Origin: Idiomarina seosinensis_A
Lineage (GTDB): Bacteria; Pseudomonadota; Gammaproteobacteria; Enterobacterales; Alteromonadaceae
Reading direction: 5' to 3'
Assembly (NCBI RefSeq): GCF_044797955.1
Contig: NZ_CP085211.1
Coordinates: 496,001-560,000, forward strand
Length of the DNA: 64,000 nucleotides
This document shows positions 9,302-17,486 of the stretch, in pieces; positions within the stretch are counted from its first letter, which is position 1; each line of letters begins with the position of its first letter. The translations under genes and the position numbers were made by a program. The notes under the pieces are model-generated. The model saw nothing but the letters and a program-made list of their open reading frames with translations. It had not been told where the DNA came from and made no database searches.

Positions 9302-9769
9302 ATGACTGAAAAAGAAGATGTGAACAACGACGACTATTACATGCTGCGGGCGCTGGATTTGGCGGCGCAGGCGGCTGAAAACGGTGAGGTGCCGGTCGGC
9401 GCCGTGCTGGTGTTGAACGGTGAAATCATCGGCGAAGGTTATAATCAGGTTATTACGCTATCCGATGCCTCGGCCCACGCCGAAGCCCAGGCCATCCGGG
9501 CGGCCGGCCGGGCCATTAATAATTACCGGCTGGTCGATGCCACCCTGTATGTGACGCTCGAGCCCTGCGCGATGTGTGCGGGACTGATTACTCATGCACG
9601 GGTAAAGCGACTGGTGTTTGGTGCCACCGATCCCCGCACCGGGGCAACGGGTACCGCAATAGACGTATTAAACCACCGGACCATGAACCACAAAGTCGAT
9701 GTGCAGGGTGGCATTCTGGCCGAAGCCTGCGGCGACATCTTACGCCAGTTTTTCCGCGCCCGCCGGTAG
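9302..9769 (+). CDS. tadA: tRNA-specific adenosine deaminase TadA
   Basis: TadA deaminates A34 to inosine in the anticodon of tRNA-Arg(ACG) and is normally essential. The 155-residue protein carries the zinc-dependent deaminase signature: SAHAEAQAI (zinc His and proton-shuttle Glu) near residue 56 and PCAMC (two zinc Cys) near residue 86. The ATG at 9302 gives a start close to the family norm. A TTG at 9287, overlapping the end of hipA, would add five residues. It follows hipA directly, so it may be read from the hipBA promoter unless a promoter lies inside hipA. The stop TAG falls in a decayed REP-like sequence. Confidence 0.95.
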   Translation: MTEKEDVNNDDYYMLRALDLAAQAAENGEVPVGAVLVLNGEIIGEGYNQVITLSDASAHAEAQAIRAAGRAINNYRLVDATLYVTLEPCAMCAGLITHARVKRLVFGATDPRTGATGTAIDVLNHRTMNHKVDVQGGILAEACGDILRQFFRARR

Positions 9770-9797
9770 GTCGCCCGTGTGTCGCGTCAGGATTTTC

Positions 9798-9856
9798 CTT
9801 GCGTCAGGACGCAAGCTACGTTGTAACATCTTGCTTGCGTCGGGGGGGCAAGCTAC
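9798..9856. repeat. Two REP elements upstream of the amidohydrolase gene
   Basis: A perfect CTTGCGTC-stem element lies at 9798-9819 and an imperfect one with a G-rich loop at 9834-9856, both with CTAC on the right (GTAG on the minus strand). Confidence 0.85.
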
Positions 9857-9891
9857 ATAAGATGGTCAGGAAACATCCTACGGAGAACAAC

Positions 9892-11190
9892 ATGAAAAAA
9901 TTGATGTTAGCGATGGCGGTGGCGGCAGCGACCACACTCAGCCTGCCCACAGCCCAGGCACAGCAGTCGCCTGCGGTAATCGACGATAATCTGGAAAGCA
10001 AAGTTATTGAATGGCGCCGCCATTTACACGCCAACCCGGAACTGAGCAACCGTGAATACGAAACGGCCAAATACATTACCCAGCACCTTAAATCACTGGG
10101 GCTGGAAGTTAAAACCGGCATTGCCCACACCGGCGTAGCTGCCCTGTTAAAAGGAAACGGCGATGGCCCGACCATTGCCCTGCGCGCCGACATGGACGCC
10201 TTACCGGTTACCGAACAAACGGATGTACCTTTTAAGTCGACGGTAAAAGCAACCTACCGGGGTAACGAAGTGGGCGTTATGCACGCCTGTGGCCACGACA
10301 CCCATGTGGCGATGCTGATGGGCGCCGCCGAAAAACTGGTGAACATGAAAGATGAACTTAACGGCAATGTGCTGTTTATTTTTCAGCCGGCTGAAGAGGG
10401 TGCGCCAGAGGATGAAGAAGGCGGCGCTGAGCTGATGCTGGCCGAAGGCCTGTTCAGCGATGCATTCCCGGGCTACAGCCCTGAGCGGGTATTTGGCATC
10501 CATGTCTGGGGTGGCTTTCCGACCGGCCATGTTGGCTACCGTAAAGGCCCGTTAATGGCATCCTCCGACAGCTTTGAAATTACGGTTAAGGGCCGTCAGA
10601 CCCATGGTTCAACACCCTGGAACGGGGTAGACCCCATCGTCACTTCAGCACAGATTATCAACAGTGCACAGACCATTGTCAGTCGCCAGACCAACATCAC
10701 CAAAGCGCCGGCGGTGCTGTCTTTTGGTATTGTTGAAGGGGGTGTTCGTAACAACATCATCCCTGACGATGTGACGCTGATTGGTACCATCCGTAACTTT
10801 GATATGGACATCCGTGCGGATATTCATGACCAACTGGAGCACACCGCCAGGCATGTGGCTGCCGCTAACGGCGCAGAAGCCGAGGTGGAGATTGATTTGG
10901 GTTATCCGGTAACCGTCAACAATCCGGAGTTGGTGGACGAAATGCTGCCGATTACCAAAACCATAGCCGGTGCTGACAAGGTAAAAGAAGTGCCGCTGGT
11001 CACCGGCGCTGAGGACTTTTCGTACTACGCTCTGGAAATACCCGGGATGTTCGTTTTCCTTGGTGTGACACCACCGGACCAGGATATGGACGAGGCGCCA
11101 TCCAATCACTCGCCGTATTTTTATGCCGATGAAGATGCGCTGCGAACCGGCGTTGATTTATACGTAAACTGGGCGCTGGAATCGATGTAG
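9892..11190 (+). CDS. Exported M20-family amidohydrolase/peptidase
   Basis: A 432-residue M20D-type metallohydrolase, the family of N-acyl amino acid, hippurate and indole-acetyl amino acid hydrolases. The start at 9892 has CGGAG nine bases upstream and opens a signal peptide (MKKLMLAMAVAAATTLSL, cleavage near AQA|Q), so the enzyme is periplasmic or secreted. Metal- and catalytic-site motifs are RRHLHANPELS, ALRADMDALPV, MHACGHDTHVAML, QPAEEG, and GAEDFSYYALEIPG near the C terminus. The long open frame upstream of 9892 runs through REP sequence and is not coding. The substrate is not predictable; hydrolysis of an acylated amino acid or peptide is expected. Confidence 0.88.
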   Translation: MKKLMLAMAVAAATTLSLPTAQAQQSPAVIDDNLESKVIEWRRHLHANPELSNREYETAKYITQHLKSLGLEVKTGIAHTGVAALLKGNGDGPTIALRADMDALPVTEQTDVPFKSTVKATYRGNEVGVMHACGHDTHVAMLMGAAEKLVNMKDELNGNVLFIFQPAEEGAPEDEEGGAELMLAEGLFSDAFPGYSPERVFGIHVWGGFPTGHVGYRKGPLMASSDSFEITVKGRQTHGSTPWNGVDPIVTSAQIINSAQTIVSRQTNITKAPAVLSFGIVEGGVRNNIIPDDVTLIGTIRNFDMDIRADIHDQLEHTARHVAAANGAEAEVEIDLGYPVTVNNPELVDEMLPITKTIAGADKVKEVPLVTGAEDFSYYALEIPGMFVFLGVTPPDQDMDEAPSNHSPYFYADEDALRTGVDLYVNWALESM

Positions 11191-11239
11191 TCAATGTCGT
11201 AACAAAAAAGCTTTGGCCTGGCCGCCCGGGTGCGGCGAA

Positions 11240-11253
11240 TTGACGCAGATCAA
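11240..11253. promoter_or_regulatory. FNR/EtrA-like binding site
   Basis: TTGAC-GCAG-ATCAA differs from the FNR consensus TTGAT-N4-ATCAA at one base. It lies about 105 bases upstream of the Aer-like receptor gene, suggesting oxygen-responsive control. No clear promoter boxes were placed relative to it. Confidence 0.5.
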
Positions 11254-11293
11254 AGTTGTCATCGTTAGTTAACATTTAACGTTTTTACAACAT

Positions 11294-11356
11294 AAAACCT
11301 CATCTAATATGGGTGTTACCGACATTGTCGGGCTTCCCCTAAGCGCTGAGGTTTTT
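11294..11356 (+). promoter_or_regulatory. Structured leader that can hide the ribosome binding site of the Aer-like gene
   Basis: AAAACCTCA (11294-11302) is perfectly complementary to TGAGGTTTT (11347-11355), which contains the GAGG ribosome binding site of the gene starting at 11359. Inside the 44-base loop sits a small hairpin, CCGAC-ATT-GTCGG (11319-11331). The outer stem runs into a T tract, so it could also act as a terminator. It resembles an expression platform, but no known riboswitch aptamer was recognised. Confidence 0.5.
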
Positions 11357-11358
11357 TT

Positions 11359-12963
11359 ATGGGACAAAATAAGTCAGTCACGGACAAAGAGCAGACCTTT
11401 TCAGAGCGTGCCAATCTTTTATCGACCACGAATCTAAAAGGGCAGATTACCTATGTTAATCAGGATTTTGTCGACATCAGTGGTTACCAGCGTGATGAGC
11501 TGCTGGGTCATGGCCACAACATTGTCCGCCATCCTGACATGCCGGCCGCCGCCTTCAAAGGCATGTGGCAGGACTTAAAAAATCAGCAGTCCTGGATGGG
11601 GATGGTCAAAAATCGTTGTAAAAACGGCGATTATTACTGGGTTGATGCTTATGTAACGCCGATAAAAACCAACGGTAAAGTGACTGAATATCAGTCGGTA
11701 CGCCGCAAGGCCAGACCAGATTTCGTGCAGCGCGCGATTCAGGCCTACCGTAAAATTAATAACGGTAAACCGTTGTCAGCCTGGAACACTAAACTGGCCA
11801 CTCGCTATCAATTGCTGTTCAGTGCCACCTTACCTTATTTGCTACCTTTGCTTGCAACGCTGCTCGGTGCCGCGCCGATGTTGCAGCTCGTCGCCTGGGT
11901 CCTCGCTTTCGGTTTCTCGCTGACTGCCACCGGTATCAGCTGGCAGCCTTATCAAAAAGCCATCCGTCAAGCCCGTAAAATCAGTGACGATAAGCTGGCC
12001 CGCTATGTTTATACCGGCATGAACAACGATGCCGGCACCTTATTGCTGGCAATTAAAAAATTAGAATCTGAAAACTCAGCCCTCATTGGCCGCATTCACG
12101 ATACCTCTGAAGATCTATCAGACAGTGCCTCCTGCTTAAGTAGTGCGGTGATGCAGTCAGAAACCGGTACCAAGAAACAAGCTCAGCAGATTGAATCAAT
12201 TGCGACCGCGGTTACGCAAATTAGTCAGGGGGTGGATGAAATTGCAGCCAGCAGTCAGGAAACTCAGACAGCTTCGCAGCAGGGTCAGCAGCAGGTCAGT
12301 AAAGGTAAAACACTAATAAGTGATACGGCTTCCTCCATTGGCCAGTTAACGGAACAAATTCAAAAAGCCGCGGCGGTGGCAGGTACCGTGTCACAGCGCA
12401 GTCAGGATATCGAAAAAATCCTTGATGTGATTTTAGCCATTGCCGAGCAAACCAATCTGCTGGCACTGAATGCCGCCATTGAAGCCGCCCGGGCCGGTGA
12501 ATCAGGCCGTGGCTTTGCGGTCGTTGCCGATGAGGTGCGCTCGCTGGCTAACCGCACTCAGCAATCAACGGAGCAAATCCGGCACGTCATCGACGAGTTG
12601 CAGGACTCAGTCAAACAGGCGGTCAGCACCATGCAGCAAGGCGAGCAGATGGCGCAGATAAGCGGCGGCCACAGTAACGAAGCGGCCGACCAACTGGAAG
12701 AAATTGTCACTGCAATAAAGCAAATCTCCAGCATGACTGATCGGGTAGTCAGTGCGGTATCGCAGCAGCAGCAGGCCTGTGCCAGTGCCGAGCAAAGCTT
12801 TAATGACATCAAAGAGCACACACATGAAAATCTGCAGGCGGTACAGTCAAGTCGCAAAGTCAGCCACCAGACGGTGGCAGTAGCCAACCAGCTGGACAAA
12901 TTAACCACGCACTTTTGGGAATCAAAACAGGGCACCGGTCATGAAACCGCTAACCGCCTCTGA
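11359..12963 (+). CDS. Aer-like PAS methyl-accepting chemotaxis protein
   Basis: A 534-residue energy-taxis type receptor. An N-terminal Aer-type PAS domain (about residues 20-120; ITYVNQDFVDISGYQRDELL, then HNIVRHPDMP) probably binds FAD and reads redox state. A hydrophobic hairpin near residues 152-195 anchors it in the inner membrane without a periplasmic domain. The C-terminal half is a coiled-coil signalling domain with the highly conserved tip EQTNLLALNAAIEAARAGE near residue 365, which binds CheA and CheW. No CheR-docking pentapeptide is seen at the C terminus. It overlaps the next gene by 23 bases, so the two are co-translated, and both carry the same kind of PAS domain. Confidence 0.92.
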   Translation: MGQNKSVTDKEQTFSERANLLSTTNLKGQITYVNQDFVDISGYQRDELLGHGHNIVRHPDMPAAAFKGMWQDLKNQQSWMGMVKNRCKNGDYYWVDAYVTPIKTNGKVTEYQSVRRKARPDFVQRAIQAYRKINNGKPLSAWNTKLATRYQLLFSATLPYLLPLLATLLGAAPMLQLVAWVLAFGFSLTATGISWQPYQKAIRQARKISDDKLARYVYTGMNNDAGTLLLAIKKLESENSALIGRIHDTSEDLSDSASCLSSAVMQSETGTKKQAQQIESIATAVTQISQGVDEIAASSQETQTASQQGQQQVSKGKTLISDTASSIGQLTEQIQKAAAVAGTVSQRSQDIEKILDVILAIAEQTNLLALNAAIEAARAGESGRGFAVVADEVRSLANRTQQSTEQIRHVIDELQDSVKQAVSTMQQGEQMAQISGGHSNEAADQLEEIVTAIKQISSMTDRVVSAVSQQQQACASAEQSFNDIKEHTHENLQAVQSSRKVSHQTVAVANQLDKLTTHFWESKQGTGHETANRL

Positions 12964-14563
12964 ACACGGCCTGGCGGCAGATGTCAGCCAGGTAGTGCAA
13001 CCACTGTTGGATGCCTTAAATTACAGCGCCATTATCTCGCTGAGCGATAAAAATGGCGTGATCACCTATGTCAACGAACAGTTCGAAAAGGTCAGCGGCT
13101 ATTCCCGGGCTGAGCTGCTGGGTAACAACCACAATATCCTCCGCCACCCGGATACACCCGATCGGGTATTTGCTTCCCTCTGGCGGACCATCAGCAGCAA
13201 TAAGCCCTGGCGCGGGCTGTTAAAAAATCGCCGCAAAGACGGCCAGGCCTACTACGTAAAAAGTGTGATCCTGCCGATAACCAACGCCGCCGGCGATATC
13301 ACTCAGTACTTAAGCATCCGCACCGATGTCACGGATATTATTAAGGCAAGGACCAAAGTGCGGGAACAACGCACCGATCAGTTAACCGGACTGCCGAACC
13401 GGGTGGCGCTGCTGGCGGACTTAGAAAAATATCAGCTGGACAGCGCAGCGGTCTTTGATTTACGTAATTTTAAATTATTTAACGATTACTGGGGTATTGA
13501 GGCCGGCGACAGTTACATTAAAAAGCTGGCGCAGCTGTTCAGCCGGCTGACCCCGCCGCTGGCGGTTCGGGCTTACCGGCTAAGTGGCGCCTGTTTTGGC
13601 ATCCGGCCTTTGCAGGCCTGCCCGCCAGAGCAGTTTTGCCTGGCTGCTGAGCAGCTCAAATACCAGCTGGAGCATTACGACATGCTGTTCCGCGATATCG
13701 ACTGCGATATTCAGGTAACCGTCGGGGTCGGCGTGTCAGCGACCCGCGCGTTGGCTTATGCAGAAAGTGCCGTGGCCGATTCAAAAGAAAAATTTTATGG
13801 CCGTTCGGTGGTGATAAAAAATGACGGCAACAGTCGTGATGATACCTTTTACTGGCTCGAGCAGATTAAAGAAGCACTGCGCGACAGGCGGGTACTGGCT
13901 TGTTTTCAGAAGATCAGTAGCGGCACTGAGCCGGGCGCATTAGTCACTGAAAAATACGAAGCGCTGGCGCGGCTGCAATTAAAAGACGGCCGCATTGTGT
14001 CACCCGGCGAATTTATTGAGGATTTGAAAAAAACCCGCTACTACACACAGCTTACCCGTACCATGCTTGGCTTCGCACTGGATTTTGCGGCTGCCAGAAA
14101 AAGTCGTGTTTCGGTTAATCTCAGTATTCAGGACATTCTTGACAGCGATACCGTCGATTTTATAGAACAGCAGCTGCAACGCCATGGCGGCGAAAAAATC
14201 ATTTTTGAAATCACCGAATCCGAAGCGATTAACGACTTTCAGCGGGTCAGCGCCTTTATTCAGCGGGTGCGGCGCTTAGGGGCAGCGATTGCCATCGACG
14301 ACTTTGGCAGCGGCTACTCTAACTTTGTTTATCTGGTTAAACTGCAGCCGGAGTACATTAAAATCGACGGCTCCATTATCAGCTCCATCGTTGATAACCC
14401 GCAAAGTTTCCTGGTTACCCAGAGCATTGTGCAGATGGCCCATAACCTAAAGATCAAAACCATTGCCGAGTTTGTCAGTGATAGAGACATCTTCGAGCGA
14501 CTGCTTAGCTTAAAGGTGGATTATCTGCAGGGCTTTTTTGTGCATCAACCCGAACTTGCTTAA
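12941..14563 (+). CDS. PAS-GGDEF(degenerate)-EAL cyclic-di-GMP signalling protein
   Basis: A 540-residue cytoplasmic protein with three domains. The PAS (about residues 25-130; VITYVNEQFEKVSGYSRAELL, HNILRHPDTP) closely resembles that of the preceding receptor. The GGDEF domain (about 145-285) is degenerate: the active-site loop reads RLSGACFG instead of RxGGDEF, so it should not make c-di-GMP. The EAL domain (about 305-535) keeps the catalytic set: YEALARL, SVNLS, FEITESE, IDDFGSGYSN, IKIDGSI and LQGFF. It is therefore most likely a phosphodiesterase that lowers c-di-GMP in response to the PAS signal. Coupling to the chemoreceptor suggests joint control of swimming behaviour and sessile state. 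Confidence 0.9.
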   Translation: MKPLTASEHGLAADVSQVVQPLLDALNYSAIISLSDKNGVITYVNEQFEKVSGYSRAELLGNNHNILRHPDTPDRVFASLWRTISSNKPWRGLLKNRRKDGQAYYVKSVILPITNAAGDITQYLSIRTDVTDIIKARTKVREQRTDQLTGLPNRVALLADLEKYQLDSAAVFDLRNFKLFNDYWGIEAGDSYIKKLAQLFSRLTPPLAVRAYRLSGACFGIRPLQACPPEQFCLAAEQLKYQLEHYDMLFRDIDCDIQVTVGVGVSATRALAYAESAVADSKEKFYGRSVVIKNDGNSRDDTFYWLEQIKEALRDRRVLACFQKISSGTEPGALVTEKYEALARLQLKDGRIVSPGEFIEDLKKTRYYTQLTRTMLGFALDFAAARKSRVSVNLSIQDILDSDTVDFIEQQLQRHGGEKIIFEITESEAINDFQRVSAFIQRVRRLGAAIAIDDFGSGYSNFVYLVKLQPEYIKIDGSIISSIVDNPQSFLVTQSIVQMAHNLKIKTIAEFVSDRDIFERLLSLKVDYLQGFFVHQPELA

Positions 14564-14624
14564 TGCTTGGCTTTCAAAAAAGGCCCACGTAGAATGGCGC
14601 TATCGAATTAACCAAGAGAGCGGT

Positions 14625-15989
14625 ATGCCGAACCTGCTTGTGCGCTTTGCCTTTGTTGTTTTTGCCCTGTCTCTGTTAGCCAGCTGCAGCCCCCAGCAAC
14701 GCCCGGATCACCTGAGTGTGGTGCAGGAGCGGCAGGTGTTGCGGGTAGGTACCCTGCTAAACCCCACCAGTTATTATTTTGATCACGACCAGGAGCAGGG
14801 TTTTGAGTTTGAGCTGGCTAACGAATTTGCCCAGCGGCTGGACGTGCGCCTGGAGATGGTGCCGCGGTTTGATGTCAACGACCTGTTCATTTTGTTGCGG
14901 CGGGGGCAGATTGACCTGATTGCCGCCGGACTGGATCGCACCGCGACCCGTGACGCGTTATACCGGTTTAGCCCGGCGTACGATGTGATCAGTCAGAAGC
15001 TGGTATTTAAGCAAGGGTCACGTTCGCGGCCCCGGGATCTGCAACAGGTCACCGACGGTGAAATTGTGGTGGTTGAAGGCAGTTCGCATCATCAGTATCT
15101 GCAAAGCCTGGGCGAGAGTATCCCGACCCTGCGCTGGCGCGCTACCCGCGATCACGATGCGGTCGAATTAATGCGCATGGTGGTCAGCGAAGAAATTGAT
15201 TACACCATTGCCGACAGTAATCAGCTGGAAGTCCAGCGCCGGGCTTATCCGGACTTGAGCATCGCTTTTACGGTTAAGCAGCGGCAGCAGGTGGGCTGGG
15301 CGCTGCAGCAAAGTCAGGATGATACCTTGTATACGGCGGTGGTGGAGTTTTTCGGCGATATCCGCACGAATGGTCAGCTGGCCTACATTAAAGAACAGCA
15401 TTTTGGCCATGTAAAACAGTTTAATTATGTCACCACCAGCTTATTTATTCAGGCCGTCGAAGATCAGCTGCCGCGCTACCGCGACTGGTTTCAGGAGTAC
15501 GCAGGACCCCTTGACTGGCGTCTGTTAGCCGCTATTGCTTATCAGGAATCCCTGTGGAATCCGCGCGCCCGCTCGCCAACCGGAGTTCGCGGTATGATGA
15601 TGCTGACCCTGCCGACGGCAAAAGCCATGGGGGTAACCAGTCGGCTGGATCCGGAACAGTCGATCCGCGGCGGCGCCCGCTACCTGGAGCGTATGCTGCG
15701 TAAGATACCGGCGCGGATACCCGATCCCGACCGCACCTGGTTTGCACTGGCCGCCTATAATATTGGTTTTGGTCACCTGGAAGACGCGCGGGTGTTAACC
15801 GAACGCCAGGGCGGCAACCCCGATCGCTGGCTGGATGTTAAGCAGCGTCTGCCGCTACTGCGACAAAAGCAGTTTTATCGTCAGACACGCTACGGTTTTG
15901 CCCGCGGCAACGAGCCGGTTACTTATGTCGGTAATATCCGGCGTTTTTACGATACCTTAAAATGGCTGGACGAGCAGGGCCGTTTGTAG
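14625..15989 (+). CDS. mltF: Membrane-bound lytic murein transglycosylase F
   Basis: MltF cleaves the glycan strands of peptidoglycan at the outer membrane, leaving 1,6-anhydromuramyl ends. The ATG at 14625 follows an AGAG-type ribosome site and opens a lipoprotein signal with lipobox LLASC; 454 residues. The N-terminal half is a solute-binding-protein-like domain (about 40-265; VLRVGTLLNPTSYYF) and the C-terminal half an SLT domain (about 290-440) with the catalytic Glu in AIAYQESLWNPRA and the GVRGMMMLT motif. An upstream extension of the frame overlaps the preceding gene and lacks a signal. The TAG stop is the TAG of a slightly imperfect REP element (15986-16008). Confidence 0.95.
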   Translation: MPNLLVRFAFVVFALSLLASCSPQQRPDHLSVVQERQVLRVGTLLNPTSYYFDHDQEQGFEFELANEFAQRLDVRLEMVPRFDVNDLFILLRRGQIDLIAAGLDRTATRDALYRFSPAYDVISQKLVFKQGSRSRPRDLQQVTDGEIVVVEGSSHHQYLQSLGESIPTLRWRATRDHDAVELMRMVVSEEIDYTIADSNQLEVQRRAYPDLSIAFTVKQRQQVGWALQQSQDDTLYTAVVEFFGDIRTNGQLAYIKEQHFGHVKQFNYVTTSLFIQAVEDQLPRYRDWFQEYAGPLDWRLLAAIAYQESLWNPRARSPTGVRGMMMLTLPTAKAMGVTSRLDPEQSIRGGARYLERMLRKIPARIPDPDRTWFALAAYNIGFGHLEDARVLTERQGGNPDRWLDVKQRLPLLRQKQFYRQTRYGFARGNEPVTYVGNIRRFYDTLKWLDEQGRL

Positions 15990-16008
15990 GCCGCGTCCCT
16001 GACGCGAC
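15986..16008. repeat. REP element supplying the mltF stop codon
   Basis: GTAG followed by a GTCGCGTC-type stem with one mismatch and a CC-T loop; TAG at 15987-15989 terminates mltF. Confidence 0.85.
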
Positions 16009-16091
16009 TTTAGCCTTTAACGATCTTATACTTGCGCCATGCCGGCAAGCTGCGGCACAATGCAATTCAGTACATCAATCAGGAGCCCGCT

Positions 16092-16226
16092 ATGCGCCGC
16101 ATCCGCAAAACCGCAAATGACGCCCGCCGCCGCGCAGTAATCAACAAGCGTAAAAGACGCATCACAGAACGGCGGGAAAAATGGTTCCGCATAGTGCAAA
16201 AAGACGGCAAACCCAAGTGCCAGTAG
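16092..16226 (+). CDS. Small highly basic protein of unknown function
   Basis: A 44-residue frame starting MRRIRKTANDARRRAVINKR with CAGGAG eight bases upstream. More than a third of residues are Arg or Lys, and no family is recognised. A charge pattern of this kind could bind nucleic acid, but nothing further supports that. The TAG stop belongs to a REP element (16223-16244). A clean ribosome site argues for a real gene; the small size and REP setting argue for caution. Confidence 0.45.
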   Translation: MRRIRKTANDARRRAVINKRKRRITERREKWFRIVQKDGKPKCQ

Positions 16227-16523
16227 CTCGAGTCCTGACGCGAGAACCCCCGGCCCTATAACGTGCGTCGGGTGGTGTGTTGTAGCTCGCGTCCTGACGC
16301 GAGGATATTATGTCGTGTTCCGTGCGTCGGGACGCACGCTACGGGTGGTGTGTTGTAGACGTGCGTCGGGACGCACGCTACGAGTGGTGTGTTGTAGCTC
16401 GCGTCCTGACGCGAGAATATTATGTCGTGTTCCGTGCGTCGGGACGCACGCTACGGGTGGTGTATTGTAGCTCGCGTCCTGACGCGAGGATATTATGACG
16501 TGTTCCGTGCGTCAGGACGCACG
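16223..16523. repeat. REP/BIME array upstream of rfaH
   Basis: Alternating elements: GTAG with CTCGCGTC stem on the plus strand, and CGTGCGTC-stem elements ending CTAC (minus-strand GTAG), separated by a conserved spacer containing ATTATG and TCGTGTT or ACGTGTT. Pairs therefore face each other with GTAG on both outer ends, as in bacterial interspersed mosaic elements. Confidence 0.92.
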
Positions 16524-16543
16524 GTAAATAAACGGAGCACCAT

Positions 16544-17029
16544 ATGGACAGCGATGCTTGGTACGTATTAAAAACCAAACCTAAACAGGAAATCCGGGCT
16601 GTACAAAACCTGGAAAACCAGGGGTTTGAAGCCTATTGCCCGAAACTCACCGTAGAAAAAATTCAGCGCGGAAGCCGCAAAAAAGTGGTAGAAGCCATGT
16701 TCCCCGGCTATGTGTTTGTACACCCTGATGATCTGATGGAGCAATTTTATAAACTGCGCAGCACCTACGGCGTGGCATCGGTATTGCGCTTTGGCGATAA
16801 TATTCCACAGATCCCCGGCACCTTTATAGAGCAACTTAAGCAGCTGGATAACCGCCCGGAAGAGCAGGCACCGGCCGTGGGTGACGAGGTGGAAATTAAA
16901 GCCGGCCCCTTCAAAGGCTTTATGGCCAAAATAATCAAACTCGACGGCGAATCACGCTGTTTCGTCATGCTCGACTGGATGCAAAAACAAGTCACCGCCC
17001 ATTTCAGCTACCGCGACCTCGCCCTGTAG
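16544..17029 (+). CDS. rfaH: Transcription antiterminator RfaH
   Basis: RfaH is a NusG paralogue recruited to RNA polymerase paused at ops sites; it suppresses termination and couples ribosomes in long polysaccharide and surface operons. The 161-residue length matches the E. coli protein (162). The NGN domain spans about residues 1-100 (WYVLKTKPKQEIRAVQNLENQGFEAYCP, FPGYVFV) and the KOW-containing C-terminal domain about 110-161 (VGDEVEIKAGPFKGFMAKI). Start ATG 16544 has CGGAG upstream. The gene is flanked on both sides by REP arrays, and its TAG stop is the first TAG of the downstream array. A matching ops element lies at 57311 in this window, upstream of the nucleotide-sugar cluster. Confidence 0.93.
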   Translation: MDSDAWYVLKTKPKQEIRAVQNLENQGFEAYCPKLTVEKIQRGSRKKVVEAMFPGYVFVHPDDLMEQFYKLRSTYGVASVLRFGDNIPQIPGTFIEQLKQLDNRPEEQAPAVGDEVEIKAGPFKGFMAKIIKLDGESRCFVMLDWMQKQVTAHFSYRDLAL

Positions 17030-17440
17030 CTCGCGTCCTGACGCGAGGATATTATGACGTGTTCCGTGCGTCGGGACGCACGCTACGGGTGTGTGTTGTA
17101 GCTCGCGTCCTGACGCGAGGGTATTATGACGTGTTCCGTGCGTCAGGACGCACGCTACGGGTGTGTTGTAGCTCGCGTCCTGACGCGAGGGTATTATGAC
17201 GTGCTATGACGTGCGTCAGGACGCACGCTACGGGTGTGTTGTAGCTCGCGTCCTGACGCGAGGGTATTATGACGTGTTCCGTGCGTCAGGACGCACGCTA
17301 CGGGTGTGTTGTACCTCGCGTCCTGACGCGAGGGTATTATATCGTGCTATGACGTGCGTCAGGACGCACGCTACGGGCGGTGTGTTGTAGCTCGCGTCCT
17401 GACGCGAGAACATTATGACGTGCGTCAGGACGCACGCTAC
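17026..17440. repeat. Six-unit tandem BIME array between rfaH and purL
   Basis: Units start with GTAG (one GTAC) at 17026, 17098, 17168, 17241, 17311 and 17387, giving periods of 70-76 bases. Each unit has a CTCGCGTC-stem element, a spacer containing ATTATGACGTG or a variant, and a facing CGTGCGTC-stem element ending CTAC. The first TAG stops rfaH. The last CTAC ends two bases before a TATAAT box. Confidence 0.95.
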
Positions 17441-17442
17441 TG

Positions 17443-17448
17443 TATAAT
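17443..17448 (+). promoter_or_regulatory. Possible -10 box of purL
   Basis: TATAAT stands 38 bases upstream of the GTG start and two bases after the last REP element. The -35 region would then lie inside the REP, and no good TTGACA is seen at 17 bases. Confidence 0.4.
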
Positions 17449-17486
17449 CCCCGCGCAAAACCCCACCGGCGTTTGGAGACAGGAAC

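Noticed and set aside
9574..9891. N-terminal extension of the M20 amidohydrolase through the end of tadA
   Set aside because: It reads tadA out of frame and then REP elements; the signal peptide begins at 9892.
16310..17458. Short frames in the rfaH-flanking arrays (ARVLTREYY, RASGRTLR types)
   Set aside because: Pure REP translation; the same peptides recur wherever the hairpins recur, in all frames.
17449..17486. PurR operator upstream of purL
   Set aside because: A CGCAAAA ... GTTTG pair is present, but spacing and bases are far from the ACGCAAACGTTTGCGT consensus.
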